The notes: a model not told the origin generated them from the letters alone. 64,000 bases of DNA from Mesodorylaimus sp. YZB2_4 (GCA_030248295.1 JASANH010001539.1:62001-126000), one strand, 5' to 3'; numbered from the stretch's first letter, positions 48,053 to 60,230 are shown. Program-made: numbers and translations.

Positions 48053-49986
48053 GATTTTACAGCAGCTGTAGATGCTGTCACTGCGAAGTCAAGCAATTAA
48101 AATCTAGCGGGGCTTAGCAGGTGGAAAACATTTTATGAGACCTGTTTGATATATATGGTATCCTAAAATAAAGACAGTGTTTGAACAGAAAATCCATTCA
48201 AGGCATGATTTTTCATTTTCCAAGCTTTTCAAAGGATTCAGCTTGTTTGCCTTTCTATAGTCACTGCATCGGGTGCATTCAGTCAGAAGGACAACGACGA
48301 GATCAAATATTGCCGACTTTGATCCCGGGAATACAGGGATTGGCATCGTCTCGGAGAAGTCTCATGTTTTTGGGCTCCATCTTATGCCAGCAGGCCAACA
48401 ACATCGAGCCCCTAAGATTGGCCCGAATCCACCATAAATTCCATCTGCCACCCCCGAGAATATTGGGCCTAGAATGGGTCAGACAGAACCACCTTCCACT
48501 CGCTTGCTCTTCAGCAACCGACCGGTTAAAGAAGTATCAAGGATAATCGACCTCAATCATTGGTGCGGACCAGATGCAGCAGAGACAGGGTCAGAGTGAC
48601 TGCGCACTAATTCTGATACTGATGCTGTTTATCCCACACCTAAATGCTTCAGAGCACTAAAGATCGCGCCCAGCCACCCAGGACACAGCAATCTTTGGAT
48701 AGTGCCCATTTTCATTGCAGGAAGCATAGAACTGCGCCAAATAAAGGCATTTATGATCAAGGCGCCATAGTTGCGTATCACTGAAAAACTGGTAGACAAA
48801 TCGCTTACACTTTACAGTGTGCTGTACTGTGTATGAGCCGATGCCAAATCCTTCTTCCCTCAATCTGTCGCTGTTTGTTTCGAATGGTGCCAAAGCGGCG
48901 TAGTCAGAATGCATGGCGTCAGAACGGCAAGACACAGCAGGGGCCTGTTTCACCACGGGGCTGTAGTCGTATCCGTAGTCGTAATCGTAGTCGTGTAGTA
49001 CGCGGTATCAGATGAAAGGTTATGGTTGAAATGTGCCTTGGATAGGAAAGATCATGATAGCGTGATCATTGCTTGGACTACAGGTTGGAATAGCATGCCA
49101 GTCTGGTGTACTTAATGGCGCGAACTTATGAGCATTGGTGTAGATCTCGAGTAAAGCTCTGATCCGAACGGTCGTCCTCCTGAGTCCTCTGATTACAGTT
49201 GTATGTGTTTCCGTTTCACGCTACGATTACGGCTACGCCTTGCGATCGTAGACTACCGCAATTTCACGATCATAATCGCGGCCGACCGTTTCACGAAAAG
49301 CTACAGTATGCCACTTTTGGGGTGCGTGTCTACGGCTTACGGCAAAAATTACGGCAGTTTTCTACGGCACAAAACCGTTTCGTAAAGAAGGCCGGAATCG
49401 AAATTTTAAGCTCCGAGGTCAATGATATTCGCGTTATATTTTAGAAACTTTGATTCTGAGAGATAACATGAACATCGGGCTATATAATCACGCTCAATTA
49501 TGGGATTTAGATGATGACGAGGTGCCGCCTCAGCATTTTTCGTCCAAGAATAAATTTCGAATTAGATAATGTTGATACCAGGCACAGGTTTCGATTAACG
49601 CGAGCGCACGTCAGAATCCTTCTCAATGGCGTTGGTCAATTTCTTCAGCATCGAACGGATAAGAATCGTGCATTGTCGCCGAGGGAACAAATTATATTAT
49701 CACTCAGGTGAGTGGGAGAAGAATTATAGGGCATCATGACCAAGCATGACTGCGCTCCAAAAACCTTGGCCTATAAAAGTCGTGTATCCTTGGCGCTCCC
49801 TCGCTACAAGTAAACATCAAAGAAGTTAATCGTAGAAATTCCATCGCAACAGGGACAGGTGATAGAAAGCAAGCAAGCGCAATACATCGAAGGAGGGACA
49901 CTAGCTTCCTGACTTTCAGCACCTGAAGCATCACGAATAAAATGATTATCCTTGGCACGAATAGCACAGATCTCATGAGAAAATAA
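48053..49986. other. intergenic, possible small DNA element
   Basis: Short arrays of CGTAATCGTAGTCG-type words at 48960-49000 face inverted relatives at 49215-49240, about 220 bases apart, suggesting the ends of a small non-autonomous element. A second set of TACGGC words follows to about 49375. No gene is recognised. Confidence 0.35.
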
Positions 49987-51029
49987 ATGATGATCCTTGG
50001 GGTTCTCCTTTGTCTTTTGGTCGTGCACAATGGTCACGGTAAGGATATGCTGACTAAAGAATGTGCTAGCAAACCCAGTCTTTCCACGCAGGTCAACAGT
50101 GCAACTTGCAAATTGGAAATTTTGAATCCGACTGTTCCAATTACGGCGGCGTTATAAACGGTGGTCGCTGCTTCTTTTACGCACGTACGAGTGGTCAGAA
50201 GTTCCTAACGGCTTCCTGGAACAAAGCGTTTGACATTTGCAAAATTCGAGGAAATGCAAGCCTGGCACAAATCCATTCTAGCATGGAACTATCGGTTGTG
50301 AAGAATCACTACAATGTAAGTAGCTGAAAGTGGGAGAGGTATCAATGCTTGGATAAAGTCTCAAACAAAACACTTTAACCGTTAAATGATGTAATACGCG
50401 AATGAACCATATCCAGGGCATTACATCTATCATTTATTTCACAAGTTTTTGCATGATTTGTTTCAGAAACAGTTTGGTTTACTTCAACCACGAATGACGT
50501 GGATTGCTTTGAAACGCGACAAAAATATAGTTCGTTGGTTTGATGATGTCAGTCAAGCTGGCCCACCATCATTGACACTAAGAAACACATTTGCTGCGCA
50601 AATACAGGACAGTCTAATCGACTTTACAGGAGCGGGTCAATGTTTTTGTTTAATTAATTTTCTGTCCAAAATCGGCGATAACGGTTGCGGAGATGAGGAA
50701 TATGTGTTGTGCGCTATGAACAGTAAGATGGACTTCTTTAATTTTGGATTTTCCATCAGTTACGAGTATTTATCGTAGATCCAATTCAAATGTTCGATCC
50801 AATCGAAAATCTTTGCATGAACGAAGCAGTTATCGAATCAGAAGAGAATAAGAAAACAGAGATCGAGTGTGCTTCCTTGTGTGCAAGAAGAAGCTGGTGT
50901 CGAAGTTTTAACTGGTATGAAAAAACAGAAAATTGCGAGCTGTTTACATGGCACAAAACTGACACGAAGAAGCTACGAAAACTGAATGGCACTGGTGATG
51001 ATTGTGTGCACTATCAATATGTTCCATGA
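49987..51029 (+). CDS. secreted C-type lectin with PAN/apple domain
   Basis: Model: join(49987..50038, 50092..50315, 50467..50722, 50779..51029), 260 aa, introns of 53, 151 and 56 nt, phases 1,0,1. Exon 1 is a signal peptide (MMILGVLLCLLVVHNGH). Exons 2-3 form a C-type lectin fold: CFF, then WNKAFDICKIRGNASLAQIHS, then TWIALKRD...VRWFDD, and finally EEYVLC. Typical calcium-binding EPN/QPD and WND triplets are not seen, so sugar binding is doubtful. Exon 4 encodes a PAN/apple-like module with paired Cys (IECASLCARRSWCRSFNW, then CELF). Such proteins are usually extracellular, in defence or the cuticle; that is inference. Frame closure over four exons makes the structure secure. A start at the second ATG (49990) is equally possible. 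Confidence 0.85.
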
Positions 51030-51391
51030 TTACTGAGAGTTTGAGGCAGCGATAAGATTGCACGAATGGGCTTAAGAGCGTTGTTCCTGTCAGAGAATGC
51101 CTATCAGAATATAGGCTGTTTCGAATATCAGGTGCCAAAAAATTTCAAAGTAGTTGTAGGTACGTATAACTAGGAATTTGCTACGCATTCATTTCTGCTG
51201 CTGCTAAAACGTCTTCGTTCTTGCGTGGCTCACCAATCGTTATCCGCAGGCAGAACAGGCATGCATTGAAGTTGAGCAGGCGCATCTTGTTTCAAGGGTT
51301 GCTCACTACACGAGAGTCGCGGGTCACAATCGTAACACGCAGCCATCACCCCAGGATGGTGTCTACCTGAGTCAGTGGTTGACTGTTGAGG
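51030..51391. other. intergenic, 3' flank of lectin gene
   Basis: No feature was recognised. Confidence 0.4.
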
Positions 51392-51978
51392 CCGTACCAC
51401 AGAAAGCAGGAACGGGGTGCCTTTTGGCAAAGATAGGCCTACCTGGAGGTAGAGATAGGGCTTTCCTCATCCTTACCAGTACCACAGAAAGAGCTGCTAG
51501 AGGGAGCCAACTGGTAGAGGTGGATGTCTACCCCTATCATTTGGCTACCCTGCTCCAGAGGAGGGTAGCCATCGGGTAGGGAAAGAAATCAATACGAAAG
51601 AGCACGCAAAAGATGAGAATGCTGCACAGGATGATAGACAATGGGTAGGATGAGGTAATCGACCTACCTAAATGCGGAAGAATGTCAGCCTTCCTCCCCG
51701 GCAGCCATGGCTATTGTATGTGTTGCCGCCACTGATAATGGGTAGAAAAACCTGTTTCCTTCCAAGTGCAGACTTTTTAGCGGAGGTTAATAGAAAAACG
51801 TAATGGATTGCTGGCAGCAAAGATCAGGTATAGTTCTATCTTTTCCCTACCCGCATTTAGTGGTAGCGGTAGGCCTGTCTCTACCTCTACCCGTTACCAA
51901 TTGGTAATATTATCTTTTGGCACCCCCTACCTCTACCAAACGGTAGTGCCCTACCTCTATCTGCTTTCTGTGGTACGG
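51392..51978. mobile_element. MITE-like element with 18-bp terminal inverted repeats
   Basis: CCGTACCACAGAAAGCAG at 51392 is exactly inverted at 51961-51978. Inside, words such as ctacctctacc and ggtagaggta recur in both orientations, as in subterminal repeats. It is 587 bp with no coding content. A third copy of the terminal sequence at 52254-52271 exists only because the right end is part of a larger palindrome. Confidence 0.6.
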
Positions 51979-52286
51979 TTCTTGGAAAAATCCAGCGCGA
52001 AGCTACGCACACCTCACAAAACTTACGATAAGCGCCTTTAAAGCGTAATGGTCAAAGACCATTGAAACACCAATTTCACTTGTCGAAATTAATACAGCGG
52101 CAGTGTTTCTCTCGTGATCGGATCTACTGAGGACCGTAGAGAACTAGGACAAGTGAAATTGGTGTTTCAATGGTCTTTGACCATTACGCTTTAAAGGCGC
52201 TTATCGTAAGTTTTGTGAGGTGTGCGTAGCTTCGCGCTGGATTTTTCCAAGAACCGTACCACAGAAAGCAGATAGAGGTAGGGCAC
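51946..52286. repeat. perfect hairpin 1, 139-bp arms
   Basis: 51946-52084 and 52148-52286 are exact reverse complements by my reading, around a 63-nt spacer (52085-52147) that begins gaaattaatacagcgg and ends gagaactag. Confidence 0.9.
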
Positions 52287-52291
52287 AGGGT

Positions 52292-52428
52292 AGCGTTGAA
52301 CTTGGAAATTCTTGTATTAGAACTTGTCGAAATTAATACAGCGGCAGTGTTTCTCTCGTGATCGGATCTACTGAGGACCGTAGAGAACTAGGACAAGTTC
52401 TAATACAAGAATTTCCAAGTTCAACGCT
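52292..52428. repeat. perfect hairpin 2, 37-bp arms, same spacer
   Basis: 52292-52328 and 52392-52428 are exact reverse complements. The spacer 52329-52391 is identical to that of hairpin 1, but the stems are unrelated except for the inner six or so bases (cttgtc/gacaag). Confidence 0.9.
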
Positions 52429-52599
52429 GTCCCCAAGGAAGAAGGAAACAAAAAATGTTTTGCTTTGTTTCACTAGAAACTGCAGCGGGGCAGCAGTAAC
52501 AAGCTATTTCCAAGGAAACTGCAGATCGAAAGACACAAACATCTGTTGAAGGCGGCACAGGTACAATCAACTCATGCATCCACCTTGAACTGGCTGTGA

Positions 52600-52607
52600 G
52601 ATGCGGG
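52600..52607. repeat. 8-bp target-site duplication of hAT element, left
   Basis: GATGCGGG is repeated at 53987-53994. A related unoccupied sequence lies near 61737. Confidence 0.8.
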
Positions 52608-53986
52608 CCAGATCCGACAATTAGTTCACAGTTCGACCCAAACCCTAGCCAAAACTTTTAAAATCAACCAAACCCAACCCAAACCCGTTTTTGAAAGGTC
52701 AAACCCAACCCATAAAAACCCATATTTTTTGAAGCCTCGACTAAAACCAAAAAAACCACTTTTGTTCAGTGAACTATGCATATTATCAGTATGACGCACA
52801 TTTTTTAAAAACCCATCATTCTTTACTATGCGACCTGAGGGAAAGCAATCTTTGCATGGTGGCTTTACTCGAATGTCTTCCTCCAGAGAGAAGTTGTGAG
52901 GATAGTGTATGAGTCTCCCCTGGCCTCCCCAGGGCACTGGGTAGCACAACTCTAAGACTTACGATGAATACATTTTTGAGCAGCTGATTAAGTCGTACCC
53001 GCTCGCATCTTCATCTACCTTCAAAAAGATCTCTAGAAATACCAGAAGCAGCTTATCTAGCAGATACTGTATGAGCTAATCTGACTGCGCCTCCAAATTC
53101 GATTTTTGACCTCCTTCAAACACCCAAAGACCTGAGAAGTATCCTGCACATACGCATCCAAACGACCATTTCCTTTTCGCTACAAGTTTCAAATAACATA
53201 ACCCCAGCTACAGCCGGCCCCAGCTGAGGGAACATGTTCATTGGGGCACCCATATTTTACAATCCTTGTTCCTCGAACAGGGAGATGCTGGTCTTTCACC
53301 CGCCAATAGAGCCGCGGTGGCTCACGTCAGTGCACTCGCGAGCGCGGGGTTTAGGCTCGTGGGGGCCAACAGAGAAATCGCACAAATATGCTATAATTTA
53401 GAGCTCAACGATAGCACCGAAGGGGCAATCGGAGGACGTGAAGCGCCCGAGTGAGGGTGGGATGCGGAAGGGCCCCTCCGCAGGCAAAATTTTTGCAAAA
53501 TTGGGCTCTCGCAGACATAATTTCTCACTAGTCCATGAAAAAAAATTGCAGGAATACCTGTTTCAAAGCCAGAAATCTCACTCTTTGACCGAGCCAAAAA
53601 CTTAAGCCTACCCCTGCCAAAAAGCAAGAGGCTTCTTCATGGATTCCGCCGACCAAACTTTCAAAATTTGGCGAGTCTACAAGAGATCAGAGCAGCTTGA
53701 CAGACTGACATGTCGACTTTGACTAGCCGGGGGCACTGGGTACGTTTTTTAAGCACCAGGGTCTGTCGACTCGAAACCAACGGAAATAATATCGCAGTGG
53801 CCTCAGAACGCTGTGGGGTCATCCACGTGGTCATGCTGAGATAAGTGGAAAAGTGGTTGTTTTGGGGTTGGGTTCGAAAAAGGTCAACCTCCACAGCCCA
53901 AAACCACCCTGTCTAAAATCCGGACCCAACCCAACCCGGAAAACCCAAAAAAATGGGTGGGTTTTGGGACTCAATGTCGGACCTGG
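52608..53986. mobile_element. hAT-like non-autonomous transposon
   Basis: Ends are inverted (CCAGATCCGAC at 52608; CCAGGTCCGAC read back from 53986) and flanked by an exact 8-bp duplication, the hAT hallmark. Subterminal zones carry many AAACCCAACCC words at the left and the inverse GGGTTGGG at the right. The 1.38 kb has no transposase frame that I recognise. It sits in a repeat shared with 61626-61760, which has the empty site (tgatgcgggatatacag). At about 53310-53370 the interior contains a tRNA-like phrase. Confidence 0.85.
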
Positions 53987-53994
53987 GATGCGGG

Positions 53995-54545
53995 ATATAC
54001 AGCCAGTCAGCAAAAGATAGATATCCCATTAGTAATCAAACCATTCACTACATCCCTGTATACTGTATCCTTAGGGGGAGGCATTGCTCGTTTTTACTAT
54101 ATATGGTTCTAAAGTAAACTGTACTTACATTCTCGATTTCTATTAAAACATACGAATTCAGATTTCTTTGTTATTCTGATTTCTCGTGGTTATTACTATT
54201 TGTGCCTGCATTCAAATAGGCATATGTACAAGGCTCTTTCGGCCTGATCTTGAAACGATGTGAATGAATGCTTTTTGTTAGCTTGGTGCGAGCTTTTCCT
54301 TTTTGCATGTTTTTGGTTTGGCGAACCATTGGGTCCCATACATATATGTCACATTTGGCGCCCAACTTCTTGGTGCGAGCAAGTTGCAATTATAAATGAC
54401 AACAGCGTTAACGCCCATCAGGAACCCTTCACTTTCAAGAACACAAAAAAGGTCGTTGAATCATCTGCCTTCCGATCATATTATCAATCACTTCCAGTTT
54501 ATTTTAACTTACCACCATTGCTATTCCTGCTCCTGCCTTGCCAGC
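53995..54545 (+). promoter_or_regulatory. duplicated 5' flank of M1 gene 1
   Basis: The last 400 bases before the ATG are related to 57475-57819 and 61890-62315 before the other two M1 copies. Shared phrases include gcatgtttttggtttg and gcttggtgcgag. This shared block probably carries the promoter and leader. No specific binding site could be assigned. Confidence 0.5.
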
Positions 54546-57060
54546 ATGCAGCGTGTTTGCTTTTTCTTGGCTTTTCTGAACATTTTCCAAATTGATCCAA
54601 TCTGGGCTAATGAATGTGAAGTAATCACCTGCTGCCCTAATTTCCAGGCCATTCGTGTCGGGTTATACGATCGAAATGAACCCACCATTACAAATTTGAA
54701 GAATGAATCTGAGATTGGTCGACAAGGGCACTGGGAAGGAGTGGTACCTGAGAACTACAAACTAAATTTGACGTTTTTGAATCGAACTCATTACAATGGG
54801 TCTGTGGATATCCAGTTCAAACTGGTGCAAGCCACTCGAAGGATCATGATCAATCACCACGTGGAGAATCCAGTAGTCGACTACCAGTCGATCACGATCA
54901 AGCCGCAATGCCAAGGATCAACGAGACGATCACGGTCCACAGTAGTCACACCATGCATCGAAAAAGCTACGTTTCTTGAAGCCAAACGTGTCTTGGTCTT
55001 AGACTTGAAGCAAGCTGCATTAAAAACAGCAAATAAATACATTATTTCATTTCCATCCTTTAGCGGACGCTCTTGGCAAGGGTTCGGAAAAGGCGCCATC
55101 GGACTTAAGGAAGCTACCAACAACCGAGGTGGTGAAATAGGCAACTTCTCTGCTTTTACCACCATTTTCCAGATGAGATATGCTCGTACCGTGTTTCCCT
55201 GCTTCGATCATCCCGCACTGAAAGCACGATTCGAACTGTGCATTGAACACAACGCCGATGTTATGGTCGCTAGCAACACTCTGCCTGTGCGGAGTGAGCC
55301 GATTGAAGAGAACAGACGACGCCACTGTTTCGAGCCAACACCAGTCATCCCAACTTATGTGTTCACATTCTCTTTAATGGAGAATTATTCCTCGGATTCA
55401 GTTCAGATTCAAGGTGGACCTAGAATAGAACTGTTTGCTCCGAGTGGGGGAATCGATGGTCTTCGATGGATGCTCAACGAATCTGTCCCAGTCGTCCAAT
55501 ACCTGGAGAAAGTCACACAATTCAAATTTCCTCTTAAAAGGCTGGGCTTCGTTGCTCAATATCCAGCACCGTTTGGGGGGATAGAAAACCTTGGATTAGT
55601 GACGGTCGATGGTAGTCCTATGCAAAACAGGGGCGAACTGGCCTACACTATCCTTTATCACGAGATTGTGCATCAGTGGTTGGGCAACGTGGTCACGATC
55701 GAGGACTGGCGGGAGATCTGTTTACAAGAAGGACTGACGGCATATTTCGAATGGCAGATAAGTGCTACGAGAAGGCCGGGTGGCGATGTGGATACCAGAG
55801 CGAGGAAAGAGAAGAGAGATAATAATGGCATCAAGCACTACCCACCCTATGCGTTGATGGACTACGCAGTCACAGAGGATATCGCTGATCGCTGTTTCGG
55901 ACGGCCGCCTTTCTTCTTCTACACAATCGCAAAAGCTGAAGGATTTGAAACACTCGAAAAATTCTTGACTAAATTGATCAAGGGGAAGCCATATGGTGCT
56001 GGAAACCTTGAGTTGTGGGATCAGACTCTGGACGAAGTGTCAACGGCAAGGGATCATGCGATGAAGGGCTACATCAAAGGCAAGTGAATCAGATTTCTGT
56101 GAGTGAGGAGCTGCACCCGAAGCTGTTAGCTTTTTGAATAGTAAGAAGAAGGACATCGAACACGAGGCAAGCTAGTTGACACATTCGTGTTGGTGGCAGA
56201 GCATAAGTGTGATGCGTACAGTACATATATCGCACTCCACCATCCTTCTAAAGGCGCGGTAGTATACCGCTCATTAAGGATTACTGTAGACACCGCTCAA
56301 ATTTTAAAGCTCTCATGACCAAGCGAACCGTTTTCCTTAAGATTAATGGTTAGAGATTCTGTAAGTGGCACAGTGGTCTACACGCTGTGAAAAACTCACG
56401 ATCAGTCTATGCGTGAAGTACCGCGTGGCATCTCATACTTGACTATTTTCAGGCTGGTTTCTACAACCTGGTCCACTCTATCTCACCGTATTCAAAGGAC
56501 CCGGCGCTGATTGCATTACGATTCGCCAGAAGATTTATGGGCGCGATGATGACGAGGAGGGTAACACTACGACAACACCTCGACCTGTGCCCCTTAAACT
56601 TCAAGTCTATGGTCCAACATCCAGAAGCATCCCGAAAATCTTACGCAATGCGGACGAAGTTGTCTGCGGAATTGGGGACTCGATCTACCTGGTGGACCCT
56701 GAGACGCACACTTTCACCAGGAAGGCCTACACTGCCGACATTTATCGTCGTGTTCTTCAACTTCAGAAGCAAAATCCCACGACATTGAACATTAGGCAAT
56801 TAAACGATTTCGTTGGCGACTTTTGCAAAGCCCTTCTTGAGAATGTGGTGCCATTAGCGGTAGAATCTGAAATTGCCAGACCATCTGACTGGTTGGAAGT
56901 GTTTCAACTTTTCCGCAACTCATCATTCAAATTAGGCCGAGCGTGCAAAGCTTGCCTCAGCCCTGAAAAAGATGATGAATGGCAGTGGAATAAATCGTGT
57001 CGAAAAACTCGTATGGTTCAAGCTCTAAGCCGCAACTATACTGTGCATACGTTTGGATAA
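54546..57060 (+). CDS. secreted M1-family aminopeptidase-like protein, copy 1
   Basis: Model: join(54546..56079, 56453..57060), 713 aa. The ATG at 54546 is chosen because copies 2 and 3 start at the same point; the frame is open 50 codons further up. Signal peptide MQRVCFFLAFLNIFQIDPIWA. An M1 N-terminal beta domain is followed by GGIEN (344-348) in place of GAMEN. The zinc site HEIVH (372-376) and Glu395 are complete (HExxH-x18-E), with IEDWREICLQEGLTAYFEW between and after. The exons join in frame only with a GC donor (AAAG|gcaagt) and the acceptor tattttcag. The join yields GWFLQPGPLYL, typical of M1 C-terminal beta domain starts. The protein ends without the long helical ERAP-type domain. 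The tyrosine that protonates the transition state (Y-x-K-G in relatives) is not obvious: the region reads FFFYTIAKAEGF. Confidence 0.88.
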
Positions 57061-57819
57061 CATGTTTTAGCTATGACCAGGAAGCCAGCACCATACATGC
57101 AAGCATCGTCTGGGCCCCCAGCGGGATCCCAGAATGACCATTATCTGATATACACAGCAAATCATTAACACTAGCATAGAGCAGAGGCTTTTCAGTGCGA
57201 TTCTGTTTGTGAAGCTTTAGTGTTTCTGGTGATTATAATTCTTGATATGTATACTTCAAAGTAAAAATCCAGAATGACCTCCACCGAAAGACTGGGAATA
57301 GGCTGAATTTAGTTTATCCAACCCGACTTGCTTACGTGCTCTATCATACTACCACTCCCGCTGTTTACACGAAGTCGATTGTGTTTTTTAAGAACTATGC
57401 CAGTGTACCTCTCACCATCGATTTTTACAACGTTTTCATCAAGCCACAGTGTGGATTCAATCTCGCAGATTCAAGGCGCCATTCAAATAAACTATAGAAA
57501 GCTTTATCAGCCTAATCTTAAAACGAGTGATTAAATGCTTTTGGTTGGCTTGGTGCGAGTGCTTCCTTTTTACATGTTTTTGGTTTGAAGAATCATTGTG
57601 CCCACGCATTGATGTCATACATTAGGCCCATAACACCCTGGTGCAAAGCAGCTGCGGTTGTGAATCACACAACTGCCTTAAACACCCTTCACGAATAGGT
57701 TTACTTTCAAAAACGCAGAAAGGTCGTTTGCTCGTCTGCCTGATGTTCATAATATCAATCACTAGCCTAGTTTATCTCGAATTCACCACCATTGTTAATC
57801 CTGCTCCTGCCTTGTCACC
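57061..57819. other. spacer between M1 copies 1 and 2
   Basis: The first part (to about 57470) is related to 60231-60570 after copy 2, and the second part is the shared 5' flank. No gene is seen. Confidence 0.5.
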
Positions 57820-60230
57820 ATGCAGCATTTTTTCTTCTTGATTTTTTTGACCATTTTCCAATTTAGTCCACTCCGGGCTGATGACTGTGATATAATCACC
57901 CGCTGCTCCAATTTCCAGGCAATTCGTGTTGGGGAATACGATCAAAATAAGCCGACTATTGAAAATTTTAAAAATGAATCTGAGATTGGTCGACAAGGGC
58001 ACTGGGAAGGAGTGGTACCTGAGAACTACAAACTAAATTTGACGTTTTTGAATCGAACTCATTACAATGGGTCTGTGGATATCCAGTTCAAACTGGTGCA
58101 AGCCACTCAAAGGATCATGATCAATCACCACGTGGAGAATCCAGTAGTCGACTACCAGTCGATCACGATCAAGCCGCAATGCCAAGGATCAACGAGACGA
58201 TCACGGTCCACAGTAGTCACACCATGCATCGAAAAAGCTACGTTTCTGGAAGGTTAAAGTGTCTTGGTGTTGGATTTGAAGCAAGCTAGATTGAGCCCAG
58301 AAAAAAAGTACATTATTTCGTTTCCATCCTTTAGTGGACGCTCTCAAAAAGGGTATGAAAAAGAAGGTGCTATTGGACTATCAGAAGCTAGCAATGATCG
58401 GGAGGGTCCATGGGGCAACTATTCTGCTACGACCACCATTTTCCAGATTAGATATGCCCGTACAGTGTTCCCCTGTTTTGATCATCCCGCATTGAAAGCA
58501 CGATTCGAACTGTGCATTGAACACAACGCCGATGTTATGGTCGCTAGCAACACTCTGCCTGTGCGGAGTGAGCCGATTGAAGAGAACAGACGACGCCACT
58601 GTTTCGAGCCAACACCAGTCATCCCAACTTATGTGTTCACATTCTCTTTAATGGAGAATTATTCCTCGGATTCAGTTCAGATTCAAGGTGGACCTAGAAT
58701 AGAACTGTTTGCTCCGAGTGGGGGAATCGATGGTCTTCGATGGATGCTCAACGAATCTGTCCCAGTCGTCCAATACCTGGAGAAAGCCACACAATTCAAA
58801 TTTCCTCTTAAAAAGCTGGCTTTCATAGCTCAATATCCAGCACCGTTCTGAAGAGTAGAAAACTTTGGGCTAGTCACGGTTGATGGCGGTAATATGCGTG
58901 GCAAGGACAACCTTTCCTCCATTATCCTTTATCACGAAATTGTGCATCAGTGGTTGGGCAACGTGGTCGCGATCAAGGACTGGCGAGAGCTCTGCCTACA
59001 AGAAGGACTGACGGCGTATTTCGAATGGCAGATTAGTGCAACGAGAAGGCCGGGTGGCGAAGTGGATACCAGAGCGAGCAAGGATAAGAGGAATAATGAT
59101 GGCTATAGGTACTACCCACCCTACGCGTTGAAGGACTACGCAATGACGCAGGACATCCCAAATAATTGTTTTGGACGGCCACCAATTTTCTTTCACACAA
59201 TCGCAAAAGCTGAAGGATTCGAAATTCTCGGAAAGTTCTTGTCTAAATTGATAAAAAAGAAGCCATATGGTACTGGAAACCTTGAATTGTGGGATCAGAC
59301 TCTGGACGAAGTATCTACATCAAGAGATCATGCGATGAAGGGCTACATCAAAGGCAAGTAGATCATATTTCTGTGGTTGAGGAGCTAGCAGAGGTGCAAA
59401 ACATGGTCCATGCATGAGACTACCCACCGTGGGGAACCACATATGGACAGAGCAGTAGTGTGTTTCGTTTTAGGCAGTGCATTATCGTTCCATTAGCCAT
59501 GAAATCCGTTTTTCTCGAGCGTAGAGGCAGGTACACAGAAGCTGTGTGATCGAGATTGTTCTTCACGCTATCTCATACGCAGTCTGTTTGTGCAGCACTG
59601 TGGCTCCTTTCATATGCTGTCATGTTTTCAGGCTGGTTCCTGCAACCCGGTCCACTCTATCTCACTATTTCCAAAGTACTAGGCGCTGAATGTATATCGA
59701 TCAGTCAAAAGATTTATGGGCGCGATGATGACGAGGAGGGTAACACTACGACAACACCTCGACCTGTACCTCTTAAAATCCAAATCTATGGTCCAACATC
59801 TAGAAGCATCCCAAAAATCTTACGCAATGCGGACGAAGTTGTCTGCGGCATTAGGGACTCGATCTACCTGGTGGACCCTGAGACGCACACTTTCACCAGG
59901 AAGGCCTACACTGCCGACAATTATCGTCGTGTTCTTCAACTGCAGAAGCAAAATCCCACGACATTGACCATTGAGCAATTGCAAAATTTTGCAACTGACT
60001 TTTGCAACGCCTTTTTTGAAGACGTAGTACCATTAGTAGCAGAATCAGAAACCACCAGAACATCTGATTGGTTGGAAGTGTTTGAACTTTTCCGCAACTC
60101 GTCAGTTGAATTGGGCCGAGCGTGCAAAACTTGCCTCAGCCCTAAAGAGGACGATGAATGGAAGTGGAATAAATCTTGTCGAAACACTCGTATGATCCAA
60201 ATCCTAAGCCGCAACTTTACGTTTGGATGA
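57820..60230 (+). pseudogene. M1 aminopeptidase-like copy 2, two nonsense codons
   Basis: Structure 57820..59353 plus 59632..60230 mirrors copy 1: exon 1 is exactly 1534 nt in both, with the same GC donor and acceptor. Codon 146 is TAA where copy 3 has GAA, and codon 344 is TGA where copy 3 has TGG. There are no frameshifts, and the zinc motif HEIVHQWLGN and its Glu are intact. Exon 1 has runs identical to copy 1 (around 58480-58760) and others identical to copy 3, suggesting gene conversion. The position before the AKAEGF phrase is His in copies 2 and 3 but Tyr in copy 1. It is a recent pseudogene unless stops are bypassed. Confidence 0.85.

Noticed and set aside
52616..52700. Interstitial telomere, from AAACCC/AACCCAACCC words
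   Set aside because: The words vary, are inverted at the other end, and lie between hAT-type terminal repeats with an 8-bp target duplication.
54396..54545. 50-codon N-terminal extension of M1 copy 1
   Set aside because: It is not conserved as protein in copies 2 and 3, which start at the signal peptide Met equivalent to 54546.
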